The translations under genes were made by a program, and so were the position numbers. A stretch of DNA of 64,000 nt from an uncultured Flavobacteriaceae bacterium. Lineage in GTDB: Bacteria > Bacteroidota > Bacteroidia > Flavobacteriales > Flavobacteriaceae. Of the stretch, positions 17,562 through 26,206 are shown in pieces. The number at the start of each line of letters is the position of its first letter. The first letter of the stretch is position 1. Under the pieces are notes generated by a model that saw only the letters and a list, made by a program, of their open reading frames with translations, was not told where the DNA came from and made no database searches. The stretch lies in NCBI GenBank assembly GCA_938011315.1, contig CALLUG010000006.1, positions 1 to 64,000 of the forward strand, in the 5' to 3' direction.

Positions 17562-19022
17562 ATGGGAATTGTAAAAAATCAAAGTTTTAGAAATCTAGCC
17601 ATTACCTATTTTGGTTTTGGTATTGGTGCGATAAACGTTTTGTTTCTTTACATTTATTTTTTACCAAATAACTATCATGGTTTGATAAGTTATATACTAT
17701 CTACAGCGGCAATCTTGATGCCTATTTTAGCTCTAGGAACTCATAATACAATTATTAAATTTTATTCCTCTTTTAACACAAACACAGACACAAACAGTTT
17801 TTTATCCATAATGTTATTTTTGCCCATACTGGCTATTATTGTTACAGGCAGTATTGGCAGTGTTTTTTATAATTTTATAGCCACTAGTTTATCGCAAGAA
17901 AATCCTATTATAAAAGATTATGTTTGGCTCATTTATGTCTTAGCTATTTGTTTTGCTTATTTTGAAGTGTTTTATGCTTGGGCAAAAACACAGCTAAAAA
18001 GTGTTTTTGGTAACTTCATGAAAGAGGTATTTCATAGATTGTGCATATTACTGCTTTTTGCTGCCATTTATCTAAAATGGATTCATATTAATACTTTTAT
18101 TTATTGTGTATCAGTAATTTATGTGTTACGAACTTTTATTATGATGTGTTATGCTTTTTCGCTTAAACGGCCTGTATTGCGTTTTAAAAAAATACCTGAG
18201 TTTAACAAAATCATTAAATACAGTTTATTAATAATCGTTGCAGGTTCTGTAGCGAGTATTATTTTAGAAATAGATAAATTTATGATAGGTGAGTTTATTG
18301 TAATAGACAATATTGCTTTTTACAATGTAGCTATTTTTATTGCCGCCGTAGTTGGAGTTCCCGCACGAGCTATGCACCAAATTACAAATCCCATTACTGC
18401 TGTTCTTTTAAACAAAAAAGATTTTGTAGGTTTAAAAAAATTATATAAACAGAGTTCTTTAACACTCTTTGTTGTTAGTGGGCTTGTGTTTTTGTTAATT
18501 GTTCTAAACATTAATCAGCTATATCTCATTTTGCCTGAGGCGTATCGAGGCGGTATTTTAATTATATTTTTGATTGGAATAACAAAACTTATAGACAATG
18601 TTATTGGTAATATTAACGCTATTTTATTTAATAGTAATTACTACAGAGTCATCCTTATATTTGGAGTTATACTTGCACTACTAGCAGTAGTATTAAATAT
18701 GGTATTTATACCTACATATGGTATTTATGGAGCTGCATTTGCCACATTTATTGCTATTGTTGTTTATAATATTAGTAAAATTAGTTTTGTGTACAAAAAA
18801 TTTAAAATGCTACCCTTTACAACCAATACCCTAAAAGTGAGTGTGATTCTTCTAAGCTTTGTTTGTTTGTTTTATTTTTGGGAATTTTCGTTTCGACCTA
18901 TGATAAATATTGGGTTAAAATCTGTATTGGTAAGCTTGTCTTATACTGTTTTGGTTTACCGCTTAGGTATTTCAAAAGATATCAATACTATTTTAGACGC
19001 GTATCTTAAAAAAAACACATAA
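17562..19022 (+). CDS. Polysaccharide/lipid-linked oligosaccharide flippase (Wzx-like)
   Basis: The product has 486 residues and about 14 membrane helices, with the MOP-superfamily layout of polysaccharide flippases. Diagnostic patterns include VAGSVASIILEIDKFMIGEF (about 226-245) and NAILFNSNYYRVILIFG (about 350-366). It would move undecaprenyl-linked glycans across the inner membrane. It is the last gene of the cluster after DUF4834, YfhO and GT4 (17 bp from the glycosyltransferase). In Flavobacteriaceae such isolated flippases accompany cell-envelope polysaccharide genes; the cargo is unknown. Confidence 0.85.
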   Translation: MGIVKNQSFRNLAITYFGFGIGAINVLFLYIYFLPNNYHGLISYILSTAAILMPILALGTHNTIIKFYSSFNTNTDTNSFLSIMLFLPILAIIVTGSIGSVFYNFIATSLSQENPIIKDYVWLIYVLAICFAYFEVFYAWAKTQLKSVFGNFMKEVFHRLCILLLFAAIYLKWIHINTFIYCVSVIYVLRTFIMMCYAFSLKRPVLRFKKIPEFNKIIKYSLLIIVAGSVASIILEIDKFMIGEFIVIDNIAFYNVAIFIAAVVGVPARAMHQITNPITAVLLNKKDFVGLKKLYKQSSLTLFVVSGLVFLLIVLNINQLYLILPEAYRGGILIIFLIGITKLIDNVIGNINAILFNSNYYRVILIFGVILALLAVVLNMVFIPTYGIYGAAFATFIAIVVYNISKISFVYKKFKMLPFTTNTLKVSVILLSFVCLFYFWEFSFRPMINIGLKSVLVSLSYTVLVYRLGISKDINTILDAYLKKNT

Positions 19023-19096
19023 AAAAAACCTAACAAAATTTGTGCTTTGAGGCAAACAAAATTTTGAAAGGCTTTTAGCGACTAATTAATCGACTT

Positions 19097-20182
19097 TTAT
19101 TGCACTCTACTTCTTGAGCTTCTTGAAGGGTTTGCAATACGTCTCGATTTTTCTTTTAAACTCTTAGCGTTTGTGTTTCGCGCTACAGAGCTTCTGTTTC
19201 TTTTAGTATTACTAGCAACTCTAGTTGTTTTTCTAGTAGGAGACGACTTTGTATTTACTTTAGTATTACGACTCCTAGTAGCTGTACTCGTACCTCTGTT
19301 GGTTGTACGGCTTCTATTTGCAACAGACCGATTTCTTTGTGTATTTGTTCTAGACACTACCGACCTATTACTATTGGTACTACGGTTTGTAGCTACTCTT
19401 TGCGTTGTTCTGCTTCTATTGGTTGCAAAACCATTTCTACTTCTATTAGGGCTAGTTGTTGCTAATCGACTCCTTCTAGAAATTGAACCTTGATTGTAGA
19501 TTGAGCTTCTTCTACTTGTGTTATATGCATATTGTCTTGCTGAGTTAATACTATAATATTGCTTTCTGTAGTTATTTCTATACGGTCTGTAATAGTTGTA
19601 CCTAACGGCATTATAATTTTGTCTATAAGGTCTTGTATTAATAATGCAGTAGTTTCTTGTTGGTGCAACATAATACCTGTGGTAAGGCTTATAACGATAA
19701 TACCTATTGTAAGCATTAATATAACCCGTGTAATGCGTGTACCTGTTATATCTATTGTAATGTGCGTATAGGTTGCCTATACGATTAATTCTGCCATAAG
19801 CATTGTAAGATATAGATACGTTTCCAGCTTGCAATATTCTGCCGTAATTGTCGTAATAAATAGGAGTGTTTTCGATTTGTATTACAGCACCATAATCGTC
19901 GTACTGCACATAAGCATCATAATTATATCCAGAATTAAAGCTTAAATTTGCAGCCCCTAAGCCTACACGAGCACTTAATTGAGGGCCATAATTTTTTATA
20001 TTGAAATCGAATTGACCGTCTCTTAATACTGAAAATTCAATTCCGTTTTCTATAAATATGAAAGAATTGTTATATCCTCTAGCATATAATGTTAAGCTAC
20101 TCTCTGTTGCTTTAGTGGTGTCTGCGTTAATAGTTACTCCGGTAAAAAGTAAACTAATAAAAAGGAAGATTAATTTTTTCAT
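19097..20182 (-). CDS. Secreted Tyr/Arg-rich basic low-complexity protein
   Basis: The product has 361 residues from the ATG at 20182; an upstream in-frame ATG at 20242 is unlikely because a signal peptide (MKKLIFLFISLLFTGVTINA) begins at 20182 and a candidate promoter lies between them. Residues about 30-130 contain FIENGIEFSVLRDGQFDFNI and repeated YDDYG/YDNYGRI units. Residues about 135-210 are dominated by Tyr, Arg and Asn (NRYNRY, RYYRYKPYHRYY). The last 150 residues are Ser/Thr/Arg/Asn-rich and very basic (NRSRTTQR, SRSSRSRVQ). Many Bacteroidota encode such proteins of unknown function. It could bind polyanions such as LPS or extracellular DNA, which is inference only. Confidence 0.75.
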   Translation of the reverse strand: MKKLIFLFISLLFTGVTINADTTKATESSLTLYARGYNNSFIFIENGIEFSVLRDGQFDFNIKNYGPQLSARVGLGAANLSFNSGYNYDAYVQYDDYGAVIQIENTPIYYDNYGRILQAGNVSISYNAYGRINRIGNLYAHYNRYNRYTHYTGYINAYNRYYRYKPYHRYYVAPTRNYCIINTRPYRQNYNAVRYNYYRPYRNNYRKQYYSINSARQYAYNTSRRSSIYNQGSISRRSRLATTSPNRSRNGFATNRSRTTQRVATNRSTNSNRSVVSRTNTQRNRSVANRSRTTNRGTSTATRSRNTKVNTKSSPTRKTTRVASNTKRNRSSVARNTNAKSLKEKSRRIANPSRSSRSRVQ

Positions 20183-20211
20183 AATGTTTGTTTTAATATT
20201 GCTTAATATAA

Positions 20212-20228
20212 AACAAACAGCGTGCCAA
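20212..20228 (-). promoter_or_regulatory. Sigma-54-like promoter before the Tyr/Arg-rich protein
   Basis: The minus strand reads TTGGCACGCTGTTTGTT. The -24 half TTGGCACG is perfect against the RpoN consensus YTGGCACGRNNNTTGCW, and the spacing to the -12 half (TTTGT in place of TTGCW) is exact, with the important -12 G kept. Transcription would begin near 20200, about 18 nt before the ATG at 20182. This supports that start over the upstream one. If used, the gene would need an RpoN-dependent enhancer-binding activator. Confidence 0.5.
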
Positions 20229-20439
20229 AAAATAAAATACAAAATAATGTTTTGATTATCAGTATTTTAACTTCATTATAATTGGAGTGTATATATGAAA
20301 ACTAATTTCAACCCCGTAAATTCACATAGGTTTGAATTACTAAATTAAGATGTGTAAATCTTAAAACTAACGCTTGTGTTTGAAAATTATAGGTGAAGAA
20401 TATCTATATTTATCCTAATTTTATTAAGTATTCTTAAAA

Positions 20440-21060
20440 ATGGCAGAATTTATAAAAATATATGAAGAAAACCCTAACCAACGAGCAATCAATAAGGTTA
20501 TTGCTACACTTAAGCGTGGTGGCTTAATTATATACCCTACAGATACCGTTTATGGCTTAGGTTGTGATATTACCAACACTAAGGCTCTAGAGCGTATTGC
20601 TAAAATTAAGGGCATTAAGTTAGAAAAAGCAAACCTATCCTTTATCTGTCATGATTTAAGCAACCTGAGTGATTATGTAAAACAAATAGATACCTCTGTG
20701 TTTAAAATACTAAAGCGCACACTTCCCGGACCTTATACATACATACTCCCTGGAGCAAAAACACTACCCTCAGTTTTTAAAAAGAAAAAAACAGTAGGGA
20801 TACGAATTCCTGATAATGCAATTGCGTTAGAAATTGTAAAACAATTAGGAAACCCCATTATTACGACTTCTATTCGTGATGAAGACGATCTTTTAGAATA
20901 TACTACAGATCCAGAACTGATTTTAGAAAAATGGAGCAATCTTGTCGATATTGTAATCGACGGAGGTTATGGAGGGAATGAAGCTTCGACTGTTATTGAT
21001 TTTTCAAAGGACAACCCTGAAATTCTTAGAGAAGGTAAGGGACGTTTGGATGTATTTTGA
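20440..21060 (+). CDS. L-threonylcarbamoyladenylate synthase (Sua5/YciO/YrdC family)
   Basis: A 206-residue protein with the YrdC fold. Visible motifs are GGLIIYPTDTVYGLGCDI (about residues 27-44), KIKGIKLEKANLSFICHDL, PGPYTYILPG and VGIRIPDN. The TsaC/Sua5 reaction joins threonine, bicarbonate and ATP to make threonylcarbamoyl-AMP, used for the t6A37 modification of ANN-decoding tRNAs. It lacks the C-terminal Sua5 domain and is slightly longer than TsaC, so it belongs to the YciO/TsaC-like group; the exact paralogue role is uncertain. TTTG at 20379 and TATATTTA at 20405, 22 nt apart, could be its promoter. It is monocistronic here. Confidence 0.85.
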   Translation: MAEFIKIYEENPNQRAINKVIATLKRGGLIIYPTDTVYGLGCDITNTKALERIAKIKGIKLEKANLSFICHDLSNLSDYVKQIDTSVFKILKRTLPGPYTYILPGAKTLPSVFKKKKTVGIRIPDNAIALEIVKQLGNPIITTSIRDEDDLLEYTTDPELILEKWSNLVDIVIDGGYGGNEASTVIDFSKDNPEILREGKGRLDVF

Positions 21061-21376
21061 AAAAAATAAAATAAAAATCTATTTTCAAAAGTTTAGTTTG
21101 CCCAGTATTAATTGCAATGTTAATACCGTTATAACTTAATAAATAAAACCATTAAGTGGCTCACAAATACAAGTATAAAGCCTGTTTAAAATGGCACAGA
21201 GACTTGTTGACTTTAGGCAGAAAAGTCTATCTTTAGTAAAGTAAAATTTATTTTCGAGAAACACCGATAACTAATTTGAAATATATTGTATGTCATATAG
21301 ACGCAATAGAAACGAATTATACAGCTTATTTTGAGTAATAATTTAGTGTAAATACTTGAAATACCCTGCGTAACTC
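21061..21376. other. Intergenic stretch carrying a degenerate MITE-like repeat
   Basis: The 316 bp between the Sua5-type gene and the convergent membrane protein gene contain no recognisable gene. The right part (about 21262-21350) is a decayed copy of the MITE-like repeat also seen at 44552 and 63361. The left part is AT-rich and has no clear terminator. Confidence 0.5.
21262..21350 (+). repeat. MITE-like repeat, degenerate copy
   Basis: Shares with 63361-63478, in the same orientation, the stretches AACTAATTTG, TATATTGT, TCATATAGA and CAATAGAAACGAAT, followed by AGCTTATTTTGAGT. The 5' end with CCAATTG is not preserved. Confidence 0.6.
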
Positions 21377-22063
21377 TTAACGATTTATTTTATAGTATAA
21401 CTTTAGTCCAGCTGTAAATTCCGCTCCAATTCTAGTGCCTTCGTTTCTGTAATATGGTGGAAAATGTTCTTCGTTAAATGGTATTGCTGTTAGGTTTACA
21501 AAATTACTGTAAGTATTTATTCTGTAATTTAGTCCTATTCCTGTGTACCAATTTAATCTAATTTTGTTTGAAAGTTTAATAAGCATTCCAAACTTTGGAA
21601 TAATACCAAATTTTTGCCTGTTATAATCGGCGTTATCAAAACTAAAGCTTTCTCTTTGTTGTTCTGAAAAGAAAGATTGCGTTTCAAACTTTTCGTTTTG
21701 AGTTAGATAAAATAGCTCTAAAGAAACGTATTTTAATGTTTTTCTTTTGTAGGTTATAATATGGTAATATTCGGGTCTTATTTCCCAAAGAGAATAATTA
21801 TCAAATGTTTGAATAACAGAATTATTTGTGCTTCCGTAACCGATATCTAATCCAATTTTGGCTTTAGGGTTTAAAGTTTTTACATATCCAACCCTCCAAC
21901 GCGGTGTTCCGCTATTAATAAATCCATTAAGGTTTCCTTGAATATAAAATGGCGAAAATAAATCGGTCGTGATATAGCTTTCGTTTTTAGGTTCAGTACT
22001 TCGTTTTGTTTGTGCACAAACGCCTAATGGCAGGAACAAGAGCAGGTATATAATGCGTTTCAA
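21377..22063 (-). CDS. Outer-membrane beta-barrel protein, unknown function
   Basis: The product has 228 residues. A signal sequence covers about 1-18 (MKRIIYLLLFLPLGVCAQ). The mature part alternates polar and aromatic residues in about 10 short strands (WRVGYVKTLNPKAKIGLDIGYG, IRPEYYHIITYKRKTLKYVSLELFYL) and ends in FTAGLKLYYKINR, as outer-membrane barrels do. LGVC is a poor lipobox, so cleavage before Gln is more likely than lipidation. No specific family was recognised. It is divergent from the fatty-acid hydroxylase gene, with a palindromic site between them. Confidence 0.6.
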   Translation of the reverse strand: MKRIIYLLLFLPLGVCAQTKRSTEPKNESYITTDLFSPFYIQGNLNGFINSGTPRWRVGYVKTLNPKAKIGLDIGYGSTNNSVIQTFDNYSLWEIRPEYYHIITYKRKTLKYVSLELFYLTQNEKFETQSFFSEQQRESFSFDNADYNRQKFGIIPKFGMLIKLSNKIRLNWYTGIGLNYRINTYSNFVNLTAIPFNEEHFPPYYRNEGTRIGAEFTAGLKLYYKINR

Positions 22064-22124
22064 ATTAAATATAGTATCACAAAAAAAAATAAAAACTACG
22101 ACCTATTTTGGCCAAAACTGTAAC

Positions 22125-22140
22125 CAATGTTACAACATTG
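22125..22140. promoter_or_regulatory. Perfect dyad CAATGTT-AC-AACATTG, candidate operator
   Basis: A perfect 7-bp inverted repeat with a 2-bp centre lies between the divergent membrane-protein and hydroxylase genes. It is just upstream of a TAACTTTG -7-like element at 22156-22163 and overlaps the place expected for the -33 element of the hydroxylase promoter. The size and symmetry suit a dimeric HTH regulator. A Crp/Fnr-family regulator gene lies immediately beyond the hydroxylase (23061-23702), which makes it the obvious candidate; this link is inference. Confidence 0.4.
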
Positions 22141-22155
22141 TATAATATATTAAAC

Positions 22156-22163
22156 TAACTTTG
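22156..22163 (+). promoter_or_regulatory. -7 element of the fatty-acid hydroxylase gene
   Basis: TAACTTTG matches TAnnTTTG exactly. A TTG at 22138-22140 lies 15 nt upstream, shorter than the usual 19-21, and sits inside the dyad. The predicted transcription start is near 22170 and the ATG is at 22189. Confidence 0.4.
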
Positions 22164-22188
22164 TAAATGTAAGTCTAAAACCTGTAAT

Positions 22189-23064
22189 ATGAAAAATTAT
22201 ACAGATGCTTTTATTAATGCCTTTATAAATAATGCGCTTTGGGTTTGGAAATCGATATGCTTTGAGGTGCCTTGGTACAACAATTATTTTTGGGGATTAA
22301 TTAGTATTTCGTTGTGCGTTTGGCTTTTAGAAATTGTATTTCCTTGGAGAAAGCAGCAATCTGTTTTTAGAAAAGATTTTTGGCTAGACGCTTACTATAT
22401 GTTTTTTAATTTTTTCGTTTTTTCTATTGCTATAAGTGGTTTTTACGAGCTATTACATCTTGGTGTTACAGATTTAGGTATTGCAAAACAAACTATCGCT
22501 TTTATTGACCCTAGCCAGTGGCCAGTGGCATTACAATTAGTTGTGTTTTTTGTTGTTTTAGATTTTGTGCAATGGTTTACCCATACGCTCTTACATAAAT
22601 ATTCATTTTTATGGAAGTACCACAAAGTACATCACAGTGTTAAAGAAATGGGATTTGCAGCACACTTGCGTTACCACTGGATGGAAAATATTTTATATAA
22701 GCCACTCAAAACTTTTGTGGTAATGCTCCTCTTTGGTTTTGAGCCAGAGCAAGCTTATGTGGTTCACTTTATTGCCATTACCATAGGACACTTAAATCAC
22801 TCCAATATTAAAATTACATGGGGGCCGCTTAAGTACATCATTAACAACCCTGTAATGCATTTATATCATCATGCATATGAGTTGCCTAAGGGGGTTTATG
22901 GTGTAAATTTTGGGATAAGCTTAAGTCTTTGGGATTATCTTTTTAAGACCAATTATATTCCGGAAGATAGCGGTACGATTAAATTAGGTTTTTCAGGAGA
23001 AGATAAATTTCCTAAAACATTTATAAAACAAAGTAGTTACGGCTTTAAAAAAGGACAATACTAA
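22189..23064 (+). CDS. Fatty acid hydroxylase / sterol desaturase family protein
   Basis: A 291-residue membrane di-iron oxygenase. About four hydrophobic helices surround the histidine clusters HTLLH (about 132-136), HKVHH (about 145-149), HLNHSN and HLYHH (about 223-227), which ligate the iron pair. The PF04116 family hydroxylates or desaturates fatty acids, sterols or carotenoids; the substrate here cannot be named. The 3' end overlaps the convergent Crp/Fnr gene by 4 bp. A dyad upstream suggests control by that regulator. Confidence 0.88.
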   Translation: MKNYTDAFINAFINNALWVWKSICFEVPWYNNYFWGLISISLCVWLLEIVFPWRKQQSVFRKDFWLDAYYMFFNFFVFSIAISGFYELLHLGVTDLGIAKQTIAFIDPSQWPVALQLVVFFVVLDFVQWFTHTLLHKYSFLWKYHKVHHSVKEMGFAAHLRYHWMENILYKPLKTFVVMLLFGFEPEQAYVVHFIAITIGHLNHSNIKITWGPLKYIINNPVMHLYHHAYELPKGVYGVNFGISLSLWDYLFKTNYIPEDSGTIKLGFSGEDKFPKTFIKQSSYGFKKGQY

Positions 23065-23702
23065 GCAGGCAAAAGTGTTATATGACCTTGTGCTAATTTA
23101 AGATAACCTTCTGTCTCTAACTTTTTGAGCAATCTAGAAATCACTTCTCTAGAGGATCCTAAATCATAAGCAATATGCTGGTGGGTTGTTTGCAGAATAG
23201 TTGTGCTTTTTAGTTTAGCCTCTTTTTTTAAGTAATCTAGCAGTCTTATATCTTTATTAGAAAAGGTTAAAACTTCAATAACATTAAGCAGCTCATCAAA
23301 TTTCAAATTAAACAGCTCATACACAAACTCGTTCCATTTGGAATATCTTTTTGCAATTTCTAAGGCTTTATGAGCTGGAATGAGTACAATTTCAGATTTC
23401 TCCTCTACAACAGCCTTTACTTTACTAGTTGTATTATGAATTAATGTTGTCATGGACATAATACAGCTTTCTCCAGGCTGAATATAGTATAAAAGTACCT
23501 CATTTCCATACGTTGGTTCTTCCTTAAAAACTTTTGCTAAACCAGAAATCACTAACGGAATTACTTTCACGTAAGCACCTTGCTTTAAAATAACAGTACC
23601 TTGCTCAAAAACATTAATCTTACTTATAGCGATCAACTCTTTTTTAAGCTCTGGCATTTTTGCTAGCTTAGGGAAATAGGTGTCCAGCGCAGCTTCTATC
23701 AT
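23061..23702 (-). CDS. Crp/Fnr family transcriptional regulator
   Basis: The product has 213 residues. The N-terminal cyclic-nucleotide-binding beta roll covers about 20-135 (FEQGTVILKQGAYVKVIPLV, then LLYYIQPGESCIMSM). The C-terminal HTH (about 150-210) contains TTHQHIAYDLGSSREVISRLL, the recognition helix of Crp/Fnr proteins. There is no Fnr-type N-terminal cysteine cluster, so oxygen sensing through an iron-sulphur cluster is unlikely. The arginine/serine pair that fixes cAMP in CRP (RxS) is not evident, so the ligand is unknown. It is convergent with the hydroxylase. Confidence 0.88.
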   Translation of the reverse strand: MIEAALDTYFPKLAKMPELKKELIAISKINVFEQGTVILKQGAYVKVIPLVISGLAKVFKEEPTYGNEVLLYYIQPGESCIMSMTTLIHNTTSKVKAVVEEKSEIVLIPAHKALEIAKRYSKWNEFVYELFNLKFDELLNVIEVLTFSNKDIRLLDYLKKEAKLKSTTILQTTHQHIAYDLGSSREVISRLLKKLETEGYLKLAQGHITLLPA

Positions 23703-23970
23703 ATTAATATTTGTTTTAAGGTATTAAGTTGGTCGCTATTTATTAAAAAAAATCAGCCTAAAATATGAGTTTATGCATTTTGTAAAAAAATGTACCGATA
23801 TTTAAACATAACAAAAAAACAGCATTTTTACAAAAAAAGTTTCTTTTCTGTTGTTGTATAAAAAAAGTAAATTACTAAAATAAGCTTGTTAGTTTACTAT
23901 TTTAATCTTTCCAATGGTTAAAATGACGAACTTTATTGCGCATTTATTTTGTTTATATTACTTTTAAGCT

Positions 23971-26178
23971 ATGACTCAAGAAGAAATCGAAAAAGAAAAT
24001 GCAGCAATTGCAAAAGAGTACAAGCAACTTCTTAAAATAAGCTACCAAACACTATCGAGTGAGGATAAAAAACTTATTAGAAAGGCCTTTAATATTGCTG
24101 TAGATGCCCATAAAGAACAACGCAGAAAGTCTGGCGAAGCCTATATTTTTCATCCCATTGCTGTTGCTAAAATTGTTGCTGCAGAAATTGGCTTAGATGC
24201 TGTATCCATAGCCTCGGCACTATTACACGATGTTGTAGAGGATAATCCCAACTATACCCTAGACGACATTCAGCAATTGTTTGGGGAGTCTATAGCTAGA
24301 ATTGTAGATGGCTTAACCAAAATATCGTCCCTAAACAAAGACGGAAATGTATCGCTTCAGGCCGAGAATTTTAGGAAAATGCTGCTCACATTGAATGACG
24401 ATATTAGGGTTATTATTATTAAAATAGCCGATAGGCTTCATAATATGCAAACGATGGACGCAATGCGTTCCGACAAGCAAGTAAAAATCGCTTCAGAAAC
24501 CCTTTATATATACGCCCCACTAGCGCACCGTATTGGCTTATATAATATAAAAACTGAACTAGAAGACCTTAGCTTAAAATATACAGAAACAGAAGTTTAC
24601 AATGATATTCTTAGCAAAATACAAGATAGCAAAGAAGAACAAAACTTATATATTGACGAGTTTAATGATATTTTAAAATCATCACTAAACAAAGAAGGGC
24701 TAAACTACGAAATTAAAGGCCGTCCAAAATCCATATACTCGATTAGGCAAAAAATGATAAAACAAGGCGTTAGCTTTGATGAGGTGTACGATAAATTTGC
24801 AGTTCGAATTATATACAAATCCGATTTAAAAAATGAAAAGTTTTTAGCTTGGAAAATTTACTCTATCGTTACAGACCATTTTATTCCTAATCCTACCCGA
24901 TTGCGTGACTGGATTTCTTCATCTAAGTCTACAGGTTATGAAGCATTGCATATTACCGTAATGGGGCCTAAAGGGCGCTGGGTAGAAGTACAAATTAGAA
25001 GCGCACGAATGAACGAAATTGCAGAAAAAGGATATGCCGCACACTACAAATACAAACAACAAAATAGTAAAGAAGACTCTTTAGATACTTGGGTAAATAA
25101 GCTGCAAGAAGCACTAGAAAATCCTGAAGCTAACGCCGTTGATTTTGTTGAACAATTTAAACTCAATTTATATTCTCAAGAAATATACGTTTTTACGCCC
25201 AAAGGAGATTTAAAATCCCTTCCAAAAGGCGCAACGCCCTTAGATTTTGCATTTAATATACACACCGATATCGGCATAAAAACAAGAGGAGCTAAAGTAA
25301 ACGGAAAATTAGTTCCCCTAAGCCACACGCTAGAAAGCGGTGATCAAGTAGATATATTAACGTCAGAAAACGCTAAGCCAACCGCAAACTGGTTGGAGTA
25401 TGCAAAAACATCAAGAGCAAAAACTAAAATAAAATCATCGTTAAAAGAAGAAATAAAACTCATAGCCAAAGATGGGAAAGAGTTACTAAGACGTAAATTA
25501 AAGCAACTCAAAATTGCTGTTACCGCCAAAACCATTACCCAACTTGTTAATTATTTTAAACTAAAAACAAGTTTAGATCTTTTTTATAGAGTTGGCATCG
25601 GTACGATAGACAATAAAATGCTAAAAGAATTTGCTGCTTCTAGGAATAATGCTTTGGTTACTTTTTTTAAAAACAGAATTCGAAAAACAAACACCCCTGA
25701 AGATGTAGAAAAAGAAGAAATTACATCTAAATACGATATGCTTGTTTTTGGTAAAGAAGAAGAAAAATTAAATTACAAAATAGCATCTTGTTGTAACCCA
25801 ATTCCAGGAGACAGTGTTTTTGGATTTTTATCTATAAGTGATGGACTTAAAATTCATAAAAAATCTTGCCGTAATGCCTTAAGCATGCAATCTAATTACG
25901 CATACCGTATTATGCCAGCAAAGTGGATAGATTCATCACAAGAAGAATTTACTGCAATTATACACATGACAGGGATTGATAATATAGGTTTAGTAAATGA
26001 TGTTACAAAAGTTATTTCTTCTAATATGCACGTCAATATTAAAACTATAAATTTTGAAACTGAGGCAGGTATTTTTAATGGTAAGATAACAGTGGCTGTA
26101 AAAAACAATAACTTAGTAAAAACGCTAATGGATAAAATTAAAAAGATTAATGGTATCGAAAAAGTGTATAGAGTTTAA
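23971..26178 (+). CDS. rel: Bifunctional (p)ppGpp synthetase/hydrolase (Rel/SpoT)
   Basis: The product has 735 residues, the usual length of long RSH enzymes. Domains in order: HD hydrolase (HP at 61-62, HD at 86-87 followed by VVEDN); synthetase at about 245-350 (KGRPKSIYSIRQKM, then STGYEALHITV and RWVEVQIRSARMNEIAEKG); TGS at about 395-460; zinc-finger/helical region with SCCNPIPGD near 605; ACT domain at about 650-735. Both catalytic domains look complete, so it should make and degrade (p)ppGpp, the stringent-response alarmone. It heads a tight same-strand cluster with a Fur-family gene (28 bp) and purA (6 bp), an order kept in Bacteroidota that links alarmone control to purine synthesis. 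Confidence 0.95.
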   Translation: MTQEEIEKENAAIAKEYKQLLKISYQTLSSEDKKLIRKAFNIAVDAHKEQRRKSGEAYIFHPIAVAKIVAAEIGLDAVSIASALLHDVVEDNPNYTLDDIQQLFGESIARIVDGLTKISSLNKDGNVSLQAENFRKMLLTLNDDIRVIIIKIADRLHNMQTMDAMRSDKQVKIASETLYIYAPLAHRIGLYNIKTELEDLSLKYTETEVYNDILSKIQDSKEEQNLYIDEFNDILKSSLNKEGLNYEIKGRPKSIYSIRQKMIKQGVSFDEVYDKFAVRIIYKSDLKNEKFLAWKIYSIVTDHFIPNPTRLRDWISSSKSTGYEALHITVMGPKGRWVEVQIRSARMNEIAEKGYAAHYKYKQQNSKEDSLDTWVNKLQEALENPEANAVDFVEQFKLNLYSQEIYVFTPKGDLKSLPKGATPLDFAFNIHTDIGIKTRGAKVNGKLVPLSHTLESGDQVDILTSENAKPTANWLEYAKTSRAKTKIKSSLKEEIKLIAKDGKELLRRKLKQLKIAVTAKTITQLVNYFKLKTSLDLFYRVGIGTIDNKMLKEFAASRNNALVTFFKNRIRKTNTPEDVEKEEITSKYDMLVFGKEEEKLNYKIASCCNPIPGDSVFGFLSISDGLKIHKKSCRNALSMQSNYAYRIMPAKWIDSSQEEFTAIIHMTGIDNIGLVNDVTKVISSNMHVNIKTINFETEAGIFNGKITVAVKNNNLVKTLMDKIKKINGIEKVYRV

Positions 26179-26206
26179 AATTTAACTTAAATTTGCCAAC
26201 AGCAAT

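Noticed and set aside
19097-19500. CRISPR or tandem DNA repeat in the C-terminal part of the Arg-rich gene
   Set aside because: No constant repeat length or spacer; the pattern comes from Ser/Arg/Thr codons.
19173-19771. Plus- and minus-strand frames across the Tyr/Arg-rich gene
   Set aside because: Shadow frames caused by biased codon composition; the minus-strand frame with signal peptide is the real one.
20183-20242. Upstream start giving MYFIFWHAVCF for the Tyr/Arg-rich protein
   Set aside because: The signal peptide starts at 20182 and the sigma-54-like promoter lies inside the extension.
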